Assembly: GCF_041200145.1 (NCBI RefSeq)
Contig: NZ_CP165734.1
Coordinates: 7,173,001 to 7,237,000, forward strand
DNA: 64,000 bases
DNA from: Bradyrhizobium sp. LLZ17
GTDB taxonomy: Bacteria; Pseudomonadota; Alphaproteobacteria; Rhizobiales; Xanthobacteraceae
Direction: 5' to 3'
Below are positions 1 to 9,868 of this stretch, in pieces. Below the pieces are notes generated by a model, which had not been told where the DNA came from, made no database searches, and saw only the letters and a program-made list of their open reading frames with translations. The position numbers and the translations under genes are program-made. How positions within the stretch are numbered: position 1 is the stretch's first letter; every line of letters starts with the position of its first letter.

Positions 1-146
1 CAATACGCGGCGAAATTTCTTTCGAACGAGGCAAGCGCCTCGCCGCCTACGTACTGCGCGGAGTCGAGAACGCCTCGAATTGCTTCGGCCACTTCATCTT
101 TTAGCGTCTCGTATTGCGCTTTGAGATCGACAAACGGAACGTGCAT
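1..146 (-). CDS. DegT/DnrJ/EryC1/StrS-family sugar aminotransferase, N-terminal fragment at window edge
   Basis: Reading leftward from the ATG at 146, the first 48 residues match the start of PLP-dependent nucleotide-sugar aminotransferases: VPFVDLKAQY near residue 3, then a helix and SAQYVGGE. The gene runs off the left edge, so the catalytic Lys is not visible. A GTGAGGT ribosome-binding site lies about 7 bases upstream of the start. It follows the sugar transferase and Gfo/Idh oxidoreductase on the same strand. An oxidoreductase plus DegT aminotransferase pair is the usual way to make a 3-amino sugar nucleotide (WbpB/WbpE type), so that role is inferred. Confidence 0.8.
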   Translation of the reverse strand, partial: MHVPFVDLKAQYETLKDEVAEAIRGVLDSAQYVGGEALASFERNFAAY

Positions 147-187
147 TTTTCGAACCTCACTAGAATCCAGCTTGTTTCTAGAGAACG

Positions 188-904
188 TCATCGAGCACCG
201 TGCCCCCGCAGCACCGCGGGAAATGTCAAGGCAATCAACTTCAGATCGGTCCATAAGGTCCAGTTCATTGCATAGTCGACGTCCATCTCGAGCATCACCT
301 CGGGGCTGACACGACCCCGACCGCGCACCTGGCAAATTCCGGTTATTCCGGGCTTCACAACGTGACGCTTATGGTGCCAGTCGCGGAAGTGTTCGAGCTC
401 ATAAGGAATCGCCGGCCGTGGACCGACGATGCTCATTTCGCCGCGCAACACATTGAGGAACTGAGGCAGCTCGTCGAGGCTGGTTCTCCGCAGCCACCGT
501 CCCACGCGCGTCACGCGAGGATCGTCTGTCAGCTTGTACGGGGCGGCGGGGTCGTTCGAAAGGGGCTCCTTTGCCCAAGCCCTCCGGATTGCCTCACGAT
601 GGATGCTTTCGTCGGCGTTGTAGTGGAGTGTCCGGAATTTGAAGCAGTTGAACGGCTTCTCGTCTCGCCCGATGCGACGTTGGCGAAACACCGCTGGTCC
701 GGGACTGTCGAGATGGATTGCTATCCACACCACCACGAAGACGAGGGCCAGCAACACGATCCCGAGAACGCTGATCGCGACGTCGAGCGCCCGCTTGCCA
801 AACTCCCGCGGGGTCGCCTTCCGTCGCGTGTCTTCATGCGACGGCAATTTCGGGACCTCCCGCCGGCATGTTCCGCCGCCGAAAAATCCGTTCATCCTTG
901 CCAT
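188..904 (-). CDS. Polyprenyl-phosphate sugar-1-phosphate transferase (ExoY/WcaJ/PglC-type priming enzyme)
   Basis: Catalytic core of a bacterial sugar transferase that moves a sugar-1-phosphate from a nucleotide sugar onto undecaprenyl phosphate at the inner membrane, the first step of EPS or O-antigen assembly. Visible are KRALD and one hydrophobic segment (about residues 38-64), the DSPGP..FRQ motif (66-75), FKFRT (89-92), DELPQ..NVLRG (144-155), SIVGPRP (158-164) and KPGITG. At 238 aa it is the short form without the N-terminal four-helix domain. Its start overlaps the end of the upstream oxidoreductase by 71 bases, suggesting coupled translation. The sugar it uses cannot be read from sequence. 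Confidence 0.9.
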   Translation of the reverse strand: MARMNGFFGGGTCRREVPKLPSHEDTRRKATPREFGKRALDVAISVLGIVLLALVFVVVWIAIHLDSPGPAVFRQRRIGRDEKPFNCFKFRTLHYNADESIHREAIRRAWAKEPLSNDPAAPYKLTDDPRVTRVGRWLRRTSLDELPQFLNVLRGEMSIVGPRPAIPYELEHFRDWHHKRHVVKPGITGICQVRGRGRVSPEVMLEMDVDYAMNWTLWTDLKLIALTFPAVLRGHGAR

Positions 905-1958
905 TGCTACGGTGCTTGTGCTTCAGCCGTAGACACGCCGATGCCGCCTCGAGCGCTTCGACAACGCGCAGCCCGTGCAGTCCGTCCGCGCGCGGCCGTT
1001 CCCCGGTCACGATCGCATTGACAAAGTCGAGTATCTCGAGCTTGAGCGGTTCGCTGCTGGATATCGCGGGGATATGCACGTCGCCATGATGGTAGGCCGA
1101 CTGGAAGTCGGCGTAGGAGTCGCCGTTGATCTGCGGCCTGAATCGCTTCTGGTAAACGCGCACCTTTTCGGACGGCTGCACGTCGTCGAACACCAGCATC
1201 GCATCGCTTCCGACGATCGTGATCTGGCGCACCTTGACCGGGTCCAACCAGGAAACGTGCACGTGGGCGGTCGGGCCGCTCTTAAAGCCCATCTTGGCGT
1301 AAACAACGTCCTCGACATTGGGCAGAACGTGCGCGCACCCCCAGGCCCCGATGGTTTGCGGTACCTCCTCCAGCAAGGAGAAGATGATCGAGAGGTCGTG
1401 CGGCGCCAAATCCCAAAGGACATTGGCGTCCTGTCGGTAGAGACCGAGATTAAGACGCCGCGAATCAATGTAGTAAAGCTCGCCGAGAGAGCCGCTCTTG
1501 ATCATCTGGCGCATGACACCGACCGCCGGATGATACTCGAATGTATGTCCGACCATCAGCACGCTCTTGCGCTGTTCGGCGATCGCATTCAACTCGCGGC
1601 ATTGCGCGCTCGTCATGGCCATCGGCTTCTCGACGAGCGCGTGCTTTCCGGCCTGGAGCACCGCTCGCGCCAATTCAAAGTGCGTCTCCACAGGGGTGGC
1701 GATAATGACACCGTCTATAGAAGGGTTATTCAGTACCGCGCTGATATCACGCGAAACAGCGACAGAAGGATATTGTGAACGGATGTATTCCAACCTGTCG
1801 AGACGCGGATCCACGGCCATCGACAACCTTGCACCGCGTATATCGCAGCTGACGCGGATATGTTTCGAGCCCCAGTAGCCGCAACCGATGACCGCGAGCG
1901 ACGGGCCTCCGGTCGCGATCTGAGCTTTCACGTCCTGACGGTCACGGGTATTCGCCAT
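834..1958 (-). CDS. Gfo/Idh/MocA-family sugar-nucleotide oxidoreductase
   Basis: 374 aa NAD(P)-dependent oxidoreductase. The N-terminal Rossmann fold carries GCGYWG near residue 26; the EKP motif (about 110), whose Lys acts in catalysis, is intact, followed by GHTFEYHPAV and the C-terminal alpha/beta domain. An AAGGAG site precedes the ATG at 1958. With the downstream priming transferase and DegT aminotransferase it fits a WlbA/WbpB-like 3-dehydrogenase making a 3-keto sugar nucleotide for transamination; this assignment is contextual. It is the first gene of a leftward operon whose promoter must lie in the gene-poor stretch above 1958. Confidence 0.85.
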   Translation of the reverse strand: MANTRDRQDVKAQIATGGPSLAVIGCGYWGSKHIRVSCDIRGARLSMAVDPRLDRLEYIRSQYPSVAVSRDISAVLNNPSIDGVIIATPVETHFELARAVLQAGKHALVEKPMAMTSAQCRELNAIAEQRKSVLMVGHTFEYHPAVGVMRQMIKSGSLGELYYIDSRRLNLGLYRQDANVLWDLAPHDLSIIFSLLEEVPQTIGAWGCAHVLPNVEDVVYAKMGFKSGPTAHVHVSWLDPVKVRQITIVGSDAMLVFDDVQPSEKVRVYQKRFRPQINGDSYADFQSAYHHGDVHIPAISSSEPLKLEILDFVNAIVTGERPRADGLHGLRVVEALEAASACLRLKHKHRSNGKDERIFRRRNMPAGGPEIAVA

Positions 1959-3398
1959 GTTGGCTCCTTATTCGCGTGCGTTGATTCAAGATAGCCGATC
2001 GAGTGTGCGCGCTGCGGAAGAACACGGGTTACGATCTGCGCTCTTTCGGGGTACACAGGTCGGAATACCCCCCCGTGCTTGCGCGGGCTGTGGCCTTGAC
2101 AAGGCGAGGCCTGGCGACGCAGCCGCGGGCTGCGGGGTAGACCCCAACATGTCTTTTTGCCATCAAATTGCGCCGGGATCGGTCCACGCGCCGCAGCATC
2201 GAAATCAGGCTGCTATCCTTGCGGCGGGTCTGACGAACTGGGACCTGCCTAGCCTGCCGCTTCGCGCAAGAATGGGATCAGCGTGCGGCCGTTCGACTGC
2301 CATCCGGTCGAGGTCAGAAAAAGGCGCTGAAGACCGACCTTGTTCGTTGCTTCGCGCACAAAATCGTCCGTCTTGGCAATTGCGGCGAGCGAATTGATCT
2401 GCAGGTTCGCTGATGCAATGTGATCCCAGGCGCCGAGGGCCGGCAGAAAGACGACAACCATCACGATTTTGCATTATGCAGTACTCCAACCAATTGTCGT
2501 GGCAAGCAGCAGCTGCAACTCCGTTCTCTCCACGGTCGCGGCTCGCATTCCTCAGCAGTCGTTCGGCTTCGGCGGACATCGTGGCGCTTCGACAGGCATG
2601 GAGCGTCTCGCCGGCGAGAAGCTCCTGGGCCACTTTTTAGCATGATTGGCGTTTTGCCGATTACCCACAAATGGGTACTCAATCAGCCCGGTACGCTATG
2701 CGTAGGGTCATGATTGCATTCAGCTACGCCATTCAGACGAAGATCGGATGGAGAGTTGACTGTTCGGGCGATTACGAAACATCGGGATGGAAATCACATG
2801 CGGGACTTGTGTGCCGGGAGCATCGCAGATGCACTGAATGCATGGAAGGAGGCACCAGTCATTCTGGAGACATGCGAACCAATGTCGTTCTTGATCACGT
2901 CGAATTACCTCTGGCAACAAGCGATCCAGTGCGCCATCGACAACCATGCCTCTCAGTTTAACGACAAGAATGGCGCGGTCCCTGGGGTAATTCACCCCGC
3001 CGTGAGGACATGATTACATAGCTCCGCCACCCTTCGTGCTCACTCGCGCGGTTTCCAAAATCGGTAGGCGGTCAGCGCGAGCTTTGAGCTCAATTGAATT
3101 GGATGAAAAAGGGAATGCTCCGACGTATTTCGATCGACCAAGTACGGATCGGCACCCGAGCCTTCGAATCCGCAATTTCCATTAAACGCGTTCTTCCCAG
3201 ACGCGCACGAGGTCACAACGATTGACACGCGAGGTCTGGCTGCTGACGCGCAACCGTGCAGAGCGGTCTCGCCGCGGCCGGGAGCCAAGATCTGGACATT
3301 ACGTTCGCGCTCCAAGGGGCTGGTTTTTGGCACGCTCCCGGCGACCTCGCGATCAGTGGCAGCAGTTCACGCGCTCCACTGCATGGTTGCTTCCGCTC
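1959..3398. other. Gene-poor stretch, about 1.4 kb
   Basis: Open frames here are short, lack convincing ribosome-binding sites and resemble no family I know. It must contain the promoter of the leftward operon starting at 1958. The reading on the minus strand between 3040 and 3333 looks protein-like towards its end but is not identifiable. Probably decayed DNA. Confidence 0.5.
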
Positions 3399-4664
3399 TC
3401 AGCGAGCATCCGTATCAGCCGCTGACCCTGCATTCCGCGCGCGCCTCGGCACCAACGTCGCATAGGCGGCGAGAAGCGAGCGCTTTTCGATCTCCCATTG
3501 GAATTCGCCGTAGGCGCGCTCCCTGCCGTAGTTCCGCATACGCTCTCGCCCGGCCTCGTCCTCAAGCAGCGCCACGATTCCTTCGCCAAGGGCCTGCGCC
3601 GTCGGTTTCCCCACCACCACGGCGGCGTCGCCTGCATCACGCCTCGCTTGCGGCAAGTCGAACAGGACGAACGGCAGCCCGATGGCCATGTATTCAAAGA
3701 CCTTGATCATCGACATAACGACGTTGCAGGCATTGGGCGGATCCGGAACGACGCCGATATCGCAAGCCGCCAGCATGGCGGGAAGCGGATCGCCCGAAAT
3801 GTATCCGGCAAATTCGACATTGTCGGTGATCCCGAGTTCGCCCGTGAGAGTCCTAAGCCGACCTGCCTCCGGCCCGTCGCCGATAATCAGGCAGGCGATA
3901 TCTGTTCGATGAAGGTGCTTAACGATGTGTTCCATCGCCTTGACCAGGAGGTCTACACCATCCTGCTCGGCAATCATTCCCACATAGCCCACGAGATATC
4001 GAAAGGTCCGTCTGACCGACAGCTCGGGCTTTGCCTGCGTGAAGCGCCCAAGATCGGGGACGCTTCTGACGATCCAGACCCTGTCTGGGGGCATTCCGCC
4101 TCGCTTCACGGCTTGCTGCTTCAGCGTAAGGTTTGTCGCGAGGCCACCGTCGGCCGATCGAAACGTCCAGCGTTCAAGCAGGAGCAGGAGACTGTAAAAG
4201 AAATCCTGGCGGCCGAACTTGACCTCATAAAGCTCGGGCGCGGGATCATGCTGATCAAATAGAAATTTCTTGCCAAAAAAGAACTTGTAAAAAATTCCGA
4301 TCAAAAAGATAAGGTCCGGCGGATTGCACGCATGAAGAACATCGAATCCATGGCGATACGCCACCTTCAACGAGAGAACGAACTCCCAAAAGAGAGCGAC
4401 GGCATATTCGAAAAGATAAGTTACGGCGCTCGAGCCTTCCACACCCCGTCGATGGCGGTAGATATGCACGCCGTCGATCTGCTCGTATGCCTTGTCATAT
4501 CCCTTCCCTTTCGGACAAATGACCGAAACGGTGTAACCAGCCTGGTGCAGCGCTGTGGCCTCCTGCCAAACCCGGCGATCGGCCGGCACCGGCAGGTTTT
4601 CAACGATGATAAGGACCGCGCCGGTCGCATCACCTACCGCAGATATGTTGTCCGACAAATCCAT
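3399..4664 (-). CDS. GT4-family (GT-B) glycosyltransferase
   Basis: 421 aa cytoplasmic glycosyltransferase. The N-terminal domain shows ENLPVPADRRVWQEA and VICPKG; the C-terminal nucleotide-sugar domain shows VGYVGMIAEQDGVDLLVKA, LIIGDGPE..RL, VEFAGYI and a donor-site segment ending KVFEYMAIGLPFV, as in GT4 enzymes of EPS clusters. It probably adds a sugar to the lipid-linked repeat unit. The ATG at 4664 has only a weak site (GTAGG). It is divergent from the deacetylase-like gene, with a shared promoter region of about 140 bases. Acceptor and donor are unknown. Confidence 0.88.
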   Translation of the reverse strand: MDLSDNISAVGDATGAVLIIVENLPVPADRRVWQEATALHQAGYTVSVICPKGKGYDKAYEQIDGVHIYRHRRGVEGSSAVTYLFEYAVALFWEFVLSLKVAYRHGFDVLHACNPPDLIFLIGIFYKFFFGKKFLFDQHDPAPELYEVKFGRQDFFYSLLLLLERWTFRSADGGLATNLTLKQQAVKRGGMPPDRVWIVRSVPDLGRFTQAKPELSVRRTFRYLVGYVGMIAEQDGVDLLVKAMEHIVKHLHRTDIACLIIGDGPEAGRLRTLTGELGITDNVEFAGYISGDPLPAMLAACDIGVVPDPPNACNVVMSMIKVFEYMAIGLPFVLFDLPQARRDAGDAAVVVGKPTAQALGEGIVALLEDEAGRERMRNYGRERAYGEFQWEIEKRSLLAAYATLVPRRARNAGSAADTDAR

Positions 4665-4801
4665 TGCGCCTACGTCCGTCAGTTGAAACCCGGCGACCTT
4701 TCGTATAGGACCTCAAGGAGGAGCACAATCTCGAGGTCGCGGACGATCCGCAGGATGCCCGGAGGCCTTGCCCGACAACCTGAGGAGGGAACGTCGACGC
4801 C

Positions 4802-6549
4802 ATGGACACGGGCTCTTCGATTGCGCTCCTGCTTCGCAGCGGCACTCCATTACCCGACGATTGCAACCTGGGAGAATCCTCGAGTTTTTCGGAATTCCCT
4901 GGACGGCGCTGACAGTCAGCGAAGCGAACGAGGGTAATGTAGCCTCGCTGATGGCAACTCATCCGCGGTTCTCCGTCCTGACTTCCGCGCCCTGTCTCGC
5001 CGAAACCCTGCGGCCCTGCAAGGCCGGAACTTTTCCGGCCTGGTTGGCGGCAGCCACTTCCGTGTTCGTCTATGGATTTCAACCTGCGGATCGCTGCAGG
5101 GCTCTGCTGCGCCAGATCACTGGAGACTCGGAGGCGGACATCCTCGGCATTGATGCGCGGCCGATAACCGTGTCCGTGACTGATGCTTTTCCAGACATGT
5201 GCGGCCCAATGTCGGCCCTGCGGATCCAACTCGAGCCAGGCGCCGCGGATGCGGCGCTGGTCATCCGGGATGATGGCGAATTGCAGAGCATCCTTGGGGC
5301 ACACGAGGGGCACCTGTTCGCCGGATTTGCTTGTTCCGGCGTGCGCTTTTTTGCCGATGCGTCACTGGCGATGGTGGACATTCGCGAACGCACTGCGACC
5401 TCTTACGATGTGAAGAAGCGTTTTGCCGGTGCGGTCCCAGTCGTGATGTATCTGAAGTGGTCGTTCCGCGACGTCTGCTGGACCACCCCCGAAACAAACG
5501 CGTGCCTGATCATCGACGATCCACCTCTGTGGCCACGGTATGGCTTTCTCGATTTTGGCGAACTATTGCAATTGGCCGACAAGCAGATGTTCGCGACGAC
5601 TATCGCCTTCATTCCGTGGAACTGGCAACGAACAAATCGCGACACCGTTGCCACCTTTCGGCAAAATAGCGGAAAACTTTCTGTCTGTGTGCACGGCTGT
5701 GATCACACCCGCGGCGAATTTGCAGCCCGTTTGGCCGACCTGCTCGACAGAAAGCTGAAGATCGCCAGGAGTCGGATGCAATCCCTTCTCAATAAGTCCG
5801 CACTGGATTATGAAAACGTGATGGTTTTCCCGCAAGGGGCATTCTCACCCGAGGCCGCGTCCGCTCTCAAGCGAAATGGCTTCTTAGCGGCAGTAAACAC
5901 GGAAGTCGCACCAGCCGATGATGCATCGAACGAAACGACACTCGCAGATCTGTGGAGTGTCGCCATCGTCCGGTATGGCGGATTCTCGATTTATACTCGG
6001 CGGTACATCGACCACGGCATAGAAAACTTCGCATTTGACGGAATCCTGGGCAAGCCGTGCTTCATTGCCGGGCATCACGATATTTTCCGAAACCACGGTA
6101 GCGAACTGGCGAAGTTCCTCCAACGCCTGGCATCCTTGCGATGGAAACTCTGTTGGCGCGCTCTCGGGAGCGCCGTTTGCCGCAGCTACAGCATTAGACC
6201 GGACGGTGGAACCATCACCGTAAAGATGTTTGCTGAACAACTTCGCATCGAAAACGTGGAGGCGATTCCGCGACGGATCCGAGTTGTGAAGCAAGAATCG
6301 CAGGTCGTCTCCTTGAAAAATGTTACAGTCAACCAAGAGATCGTTGCGCACGAATGCATGGATGGATGTCTTCGAGTGATCGTCGATATCCCGCCCGGCG
6401 CAACGGCTGATATATGCTGCGTTTATCACGAACAGCCGGGTGCTTTTTCGGATTCAGAATCGGTCTCATACCGATTTGGAGTAGCGATTCGGCGATATCT
6501 GTCCGAACTTCGTGACAATTACGGGCACCTCTTTCGTTTTGGCGCTTAG
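4802..6549 (+). CDS. Polysaccharide-deacetylase-like (NodB-fold) protein, apparent frameshift near its start
   Basis: About 580 aa with a central NodB-like barrel: an LIIDDPPLWPRYG segment (metal-binding Asp pair), HGCDHTRGEF (metal-binding His) and VMVFPQGAFS..A..ALKRNGF. Such proteins remove acetyl groups from polysaccharides or are inactive relatives. The ATG at 4802 has a strong AGGAGGG site and opens a plausible N-terminus (MDTGSSIALLLRSG), but that frame stops after about 36 codons, while the long frame has only a TTG at 4768. Joining the two near 4860-4875 gives one continuous protein, so a one-base deletion is suspected. No signal peptide is seen, which is odd for a secreted deacetylase. 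Confidence 0.7.
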
Positions 6550-6556
6550 CCGGGGG

Positions 6557-6584
6557 GACCGCAACGATTGCGGTCATGTTGTTT
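6557..6584 (+). terminator. Possible intrinsic terminator after the deacetylase-like gene
   Basis: A perfect 8-bp stem with a 3-base loop (GACCGCAA-CGA-TTGCGGTC, 6557-6575) lies 8 bases past the stop codon and is followed by a T-rich but interrupted tract (ATGTTGTTT). Position and shape fit a rho-independent terminator; the broken T run lowers confidence. Confidence 0.45.
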
Positions 6585-7289
6585 CGGCTCAGGCGCGAGG
6601 CTCCTAGCAAGGTCAGGCTGGTTCGCTACCACTCGCGGACAAGAGCTTCACGTTCAGCCAAGACGTAGGTCTTTTCCCCGCGCGGAGGGTGTGACTGCTG
6701 CCGTGGCGAGCTTCGAACCGGGCATTCGCGCGCAGATCGCTTTGCCGATGATTAAAAAAGTCTCAGGTGTCCCTTCGCCACAACCGGAATAGCTAACTCA
6801 GAAAAGAAAGCTCAGGGCGGATGAAAGAATACGCTCGGGTACCGGGCTTCAAGTCCTGATGATTAGGATCCGATCCTGAGAAAAACACGACGCGTTTTTG
6901 CGGATGGAGTTGGAGACGGGTGAAAACGTCTTCGGGCGCCGATCGGCATGTTATCCCCCAATAAAGGCGTCGATCTTGCAGTCAAACTCAAGAGTGACCG
7001 CCGGCATTATGGCATTTTATGCGGCAAAAGCGGTGCCGTGGATCGGCACTTGCAAAAAGAAGGCAAGATGGTGCTCATCGAAACCAGCGTCGACGTCCAG
7101 AACTAGGTCCTGCTTCAACGCCGCGACCGCAAAGCGGCGGTTAATGGCGCGGCCCCCGCCGCGCTTTGAGCGACATCGTTCGCGAAGTGGAAGGCATCGT
7201 TCGCGCCGATTGTCGCAAACGACTCTGTGCCGCACGCCGCAGCGGCCACGGGAGAATGGTTCAGACGCCCTTATCGTTATTTCGTTCAG
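6585..7289. other. Unassigned degenerate stretch
   Basis: No intact gene is visible. Short readable segments occur on the plus strand (for example KMVLIETSVDVQN near 7065-7105, ended by a stop), suggesting decayed coding DNA, but I do not recognise the family. It lies just downstream of the wecC relic on the minus strand and may hold further remains of that operon. Confidence 0.4.
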
Positions 7290-8102
7290 GAAATGCTGGT
7301 GATCGAAAGATTAACCGCCTCAGAAGTGGCTGTTCGCTTCGCGCACCCTGTATGCCTTGCGCTCGCCTCTCGAACCAGCGACGGCGATTCCCGGTTGCGA
7401 AAGTTGACGCGCGGATGTTAGTTCGTGAGCTCGATTGCACCCGAGATGTCGAACCTGAACTTGCCGGCGATTAGGGAAAATTCGTTGGCGAGAGCGATGT
7501 TGACCTCGCGGAAAGAGTTTTCCAGAGCTTAGGCGCACTCCGCGGTCACGGGGTTGTCTTGTGAGTCACCCTTGGTGAACGTCGAATAGAGGAGTTCCGC
7601 TCTCTGTGCAGCTTCCGGCGACGTGGCGCCGACGATGCGATCGTTGTGCACGATTTCATGCAAGGTATTGCCGGAATGGCGCGCTCCGGGCAATGCGCGA
7701 CGTCGATTTTCAGATGTTTCGATTGGAGGATTGGAAGTACTAAGATGTTTTCACAGGTCTTCGGCTTGATCGTAGAGTCGATGATGAGGGAAGCAGGCTA
7801 TTCGCGGCCGAAAGAACAAAGGACAAATCGCATTTTTGTTTTCGTGCGGAGTCGGTACGGCCATAGCGAAAACGTCCTCTGGGCGCAGGCCCGTCTGAGC
7901 CTTGAAACGTCCAGTCTTCAAGGCTGCAGTCAGCAATTCCGCAATGCCTTTTTCTTCAAACGGGCAGTGGCAGCTGTTAATCTCATTTGCTTTTGTTCTC
8001 GTTGAGATCAAACCCAGTAACCGTTACGCCCGCGTTCGCAAATAAGAGCGAAGTCGAAAGTCTTAGATAGCCAAAGCCTGCAACGCAAACGGTGTCCTGC
8101 AT
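7290..8102 (-). pseudogene. Relic of UDP-N-acetyl-mannosamine dehydrogenase (WecC-like), multiply frameshifted
   Basis: Read leftward from the ATG at 8102, the start CVAGFGYLRLSTS..FANAGVTVTGFDLNEN is the Rossmann N-terminus of a UDP-sugar dehydrogenase. A frame change then gives PFEEKGIAELLTAAL..GR and DVFAMAVPTPHENK. At about 7620-7400 another frame gives HEIVHNDRIVGATSPEAAQRA, then after an in-frame stop NSFREVNIALANEFSLIAGKF..DI..AIEL and HPRVN, all hallmarks of WecC. Several stops and frameshifts make it non-functional. In the living pathway this enzyme oxidises UDP-ManNAc to UDP-ManNAcA for surface polysaccharide. Confidence 0.75.
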
Positions 8103-8114
8103 TCGCGGGACGGC

Positions 8115-8330
8115 TGCACATGTTGGCCCGTGACGATGTCGAGAATTCTTTCGGCCGCCTCCAAATGGATTTGTCCAAGGGGTTATCGGGCGATTGAGAG
8201 CCGCGACCATCGCCTCCGCGTCTCGCGTACTAAAGCATTTGCGACGACATCGACGGTTTCGTGCCGTCCGCGCAATCAACGTTCCACTCCGCCGATCGTC
8301 CGTTGCTGCACCCGCGCCAGTTGATGAAAG
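8115..8330 (-). pseudogene. Relic of UDP-GlcNAc 2-epimerase (WecB-like) C-terminus
   Basis: Immediately upstream of the wecC relic on the same strand, fragments in different frames read ETVDVVANALV, TRDAEAMVAALNRP, NPFGGG and AAERILDIVTGQ. This is the order seen at the C-terminus of UDP-GlcNAc 2-epimerases. The bulk of the gene is gone. Epimerase followed by dehydrogenase is the normal wecB-wecC pair for UDP-ManNAcA, supporting both calls. Confidence 0.6.
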
Positions 8331-8419
8331 TTCAGTGGCAGGTCATTGTTGTTCTAGCGTGATCGGATCTAGCGCGCGCTAGCGTGGTCGTGTTGCCAGC
8401 GAAGCTGCACACCCGTCAG

Positions 8420-9445
8420 TCAGGGTCGTCGTGACGAGACGGGCGTCGACGAGTCGATTGTTAACATCAAAGTGCGGTAACGGACGGCACTCGTCTCGGC
8501 CGCTCTCGAGCGATAGATGCCATATTCCCAATAGGTGCCCTGCCCAAAGCCCAAAGCACCCTGATAATTCGCAACCTGCTTGCCGTTGATCCAGACATTC
8601 AGGTACCCGTTGCCACTGTTAGAAAAATTCGCTCGAACGCGAATGTCGTTGTAGACGCCTGTCTGAATCGGATTCGGGTCGGTCCAGAGCGTGAGCATAT
8701 GGAGAGCGGATGAGGAATTGCGGGGATTGCCACCGGGCAGAACATAGCGGGCAACAATTTGCAGACGTTCGCCGTCCATCTGGACGGCGAACGGCGGTGA
8801 GGTCGGTACGCCGCTCGCAATGTCGTCATTGTGCATCTGCCCGACGACAAAAAAGCCGTTCGAATGGTTCTGCGTGTTGACGAAGGTCCCGTTGGAGTTG
8901 GCCTCCACCATGAACTGGTAGTCCAAGCCAATCGGGGTACCGGCCGGGATCACAGCACCCCAGCTGGTCGCGACGCCCGTCGAGTCATTTTGAATTTCAG
9001 AGCGATCGACCCCAGAACCATCACCCCCTGCTGCCCAATTATCGCCCCTGTGTACCTCGAACCGCAGAGTCTGCGGGTCGGGGCTGGCTATACTATAGCT
9101 CTTAGCCGCTGTCTCAATTTGGTAGACGTCGCCACCAATAAGAAGTGTTTGCGACTCAGCCGAAAACGACGCAATCGACGGAGCAGCTGTTCTAGTTCTA
9201 TCTACAGGCTGCGATGCGGCGCTCGTATTGTCTGCCGTATTGCTGTGGGCACCAGCAGAGCTGTGAGTATCGTCTGACAGGCTCTGGGCCCGCAGGTAGC
9301 ACGAACCACCTGCGCCCGCTATCTTCGCATCGAGGGATGTCGATCCATCAGAGATGTTCGCGACGCTGCCAGCCAGCGCGAGGATAAGGGGTATCGATAT
9401 TGTCACTGCTATCCCTTTTGTCTGTTCGACTTGTAGCCTGAGCAA
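8420..9445 (-). CDS. Polysaccharide lyase of the heparin-lyase-I/jelly-roll type
   Basis: 341 aa. An N-terminal hydrophobic segment (about residues 13-32) suggests export, then an Ser/Thr/Ala-rich linker, then a concanavalin-like lyase domain: RFEVHRGDNW, DRSEIQ, LDYQFMVEAN, HNDD, HMLTLWTDPNP, VWINGKQVANY and GTYWEYGIYR. These are the conserved strands of the Polysacc_lyase (PF14099-like) fold. It would cut uronic-acid-containing polysaccharide by beta-elimination in the periplasm or outside the cell, trimming or releasing the EPS made by neighbouring genes. It overlaps no neighbour and lies alone between relics. Exact substrate unknown. Confidence 0.8.
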   Translation of the reverse strand: MLRLQVEQTKGIAVTISIPLILALAGSVANISDGSTSLDAKIAGAGGSCYLRAQSLSDDTHSSAGAHSNTADNTSAASQPVDRTRTAAPSIASFSAESQTLLIGGDVYQIETAAKSYSIASPDPQTLRFEVHRGDNWAAGGDGSGVDRSEIQNDSTGVATSWGAVIPAGTPIGLDYQFMVEANSNGTFVNTQNHSNGFFVVGQMHNDDIASGVPTSPPFAVQMDGERLQIVARYVLPGGNPRNSSSALHMLTLWTDPNPIQTGVYNDIRVRANFSNSGNGYLNVWINGKQVANYQGALGFGQGTYWEYGIYRSRAAETSAVRYRTLMLTIDSSTPVSSRRP

Positions 9446-9639
9446 GATTACAGCAGCGCTCTATCGTGAAATCTGATCAGCCTCCTGCCGCATGAATTCT
9501 TGGCCCTTGTGACAATAGCTCATTCAAATCCCGATACAATTTTGGACTGATCCAATCGAAGGAAAATAAGAACTACCACCAGGTCACTAGGTCGAGGAAT
9601 GCATGATGGATTGTATGGTGATGTGCAGAATGCGAGGGA

Positions 9640-9697
9640 ACACGTGCGCACCGGGAGCATCACGCCGTGTGGCCGGACCCGAAAGAGCCGCGCCTGC
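9640..9697 (-). pseudogene. Scrap of the C-terminal tail of a GNAT-like protein homologous to the one at 50 kb
   Basis: The minus strand reads ARLFRVRPHGVMLPVRTC, nearly identical to ARLFPVRPRGVMLPLRTC near the end of the adenylation-ACP-GNAT protein (about 50800-50860). The DNA is also clearly alignable (GTGATGCTCCCG.TGCGCAC). The reading ends soon after and is fused on its upstream side to an IS3 transposase fragment. It is a remnant of a related gene. Confidence 0.65.
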
Positions 9698-9800
9698 GTC
9701 ATCAAGCGCCTTCAGCCGCTTAGCGTCGGAAACCGCCAGCCCGCCTTACTTGGCCTTCCACTTGTAGAACGTCGGGCTCGAAATCCCGTGCTTGCGGCAG
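9698..9800 (-). pseudogene. Relic of IS3-family transposase OrfA
   Basis: The minus strand reads GISSPTFYKWKAK, a stop, then GGLAVSDAKRLKALDD, the well-known junction of the helix-turn-helix and coiled-coil of IS407-type OrfA proteins. The internal stop and the abrupt end at ALDD show it is dead. Confidence 0.7.
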
Positions 9801-9868
9801 ACAATCAGCGGTCGCCGCACCCGTCTGCTGCTCCCGCAAGAGACCGCACCTCGTAGGTAACCCCTATT

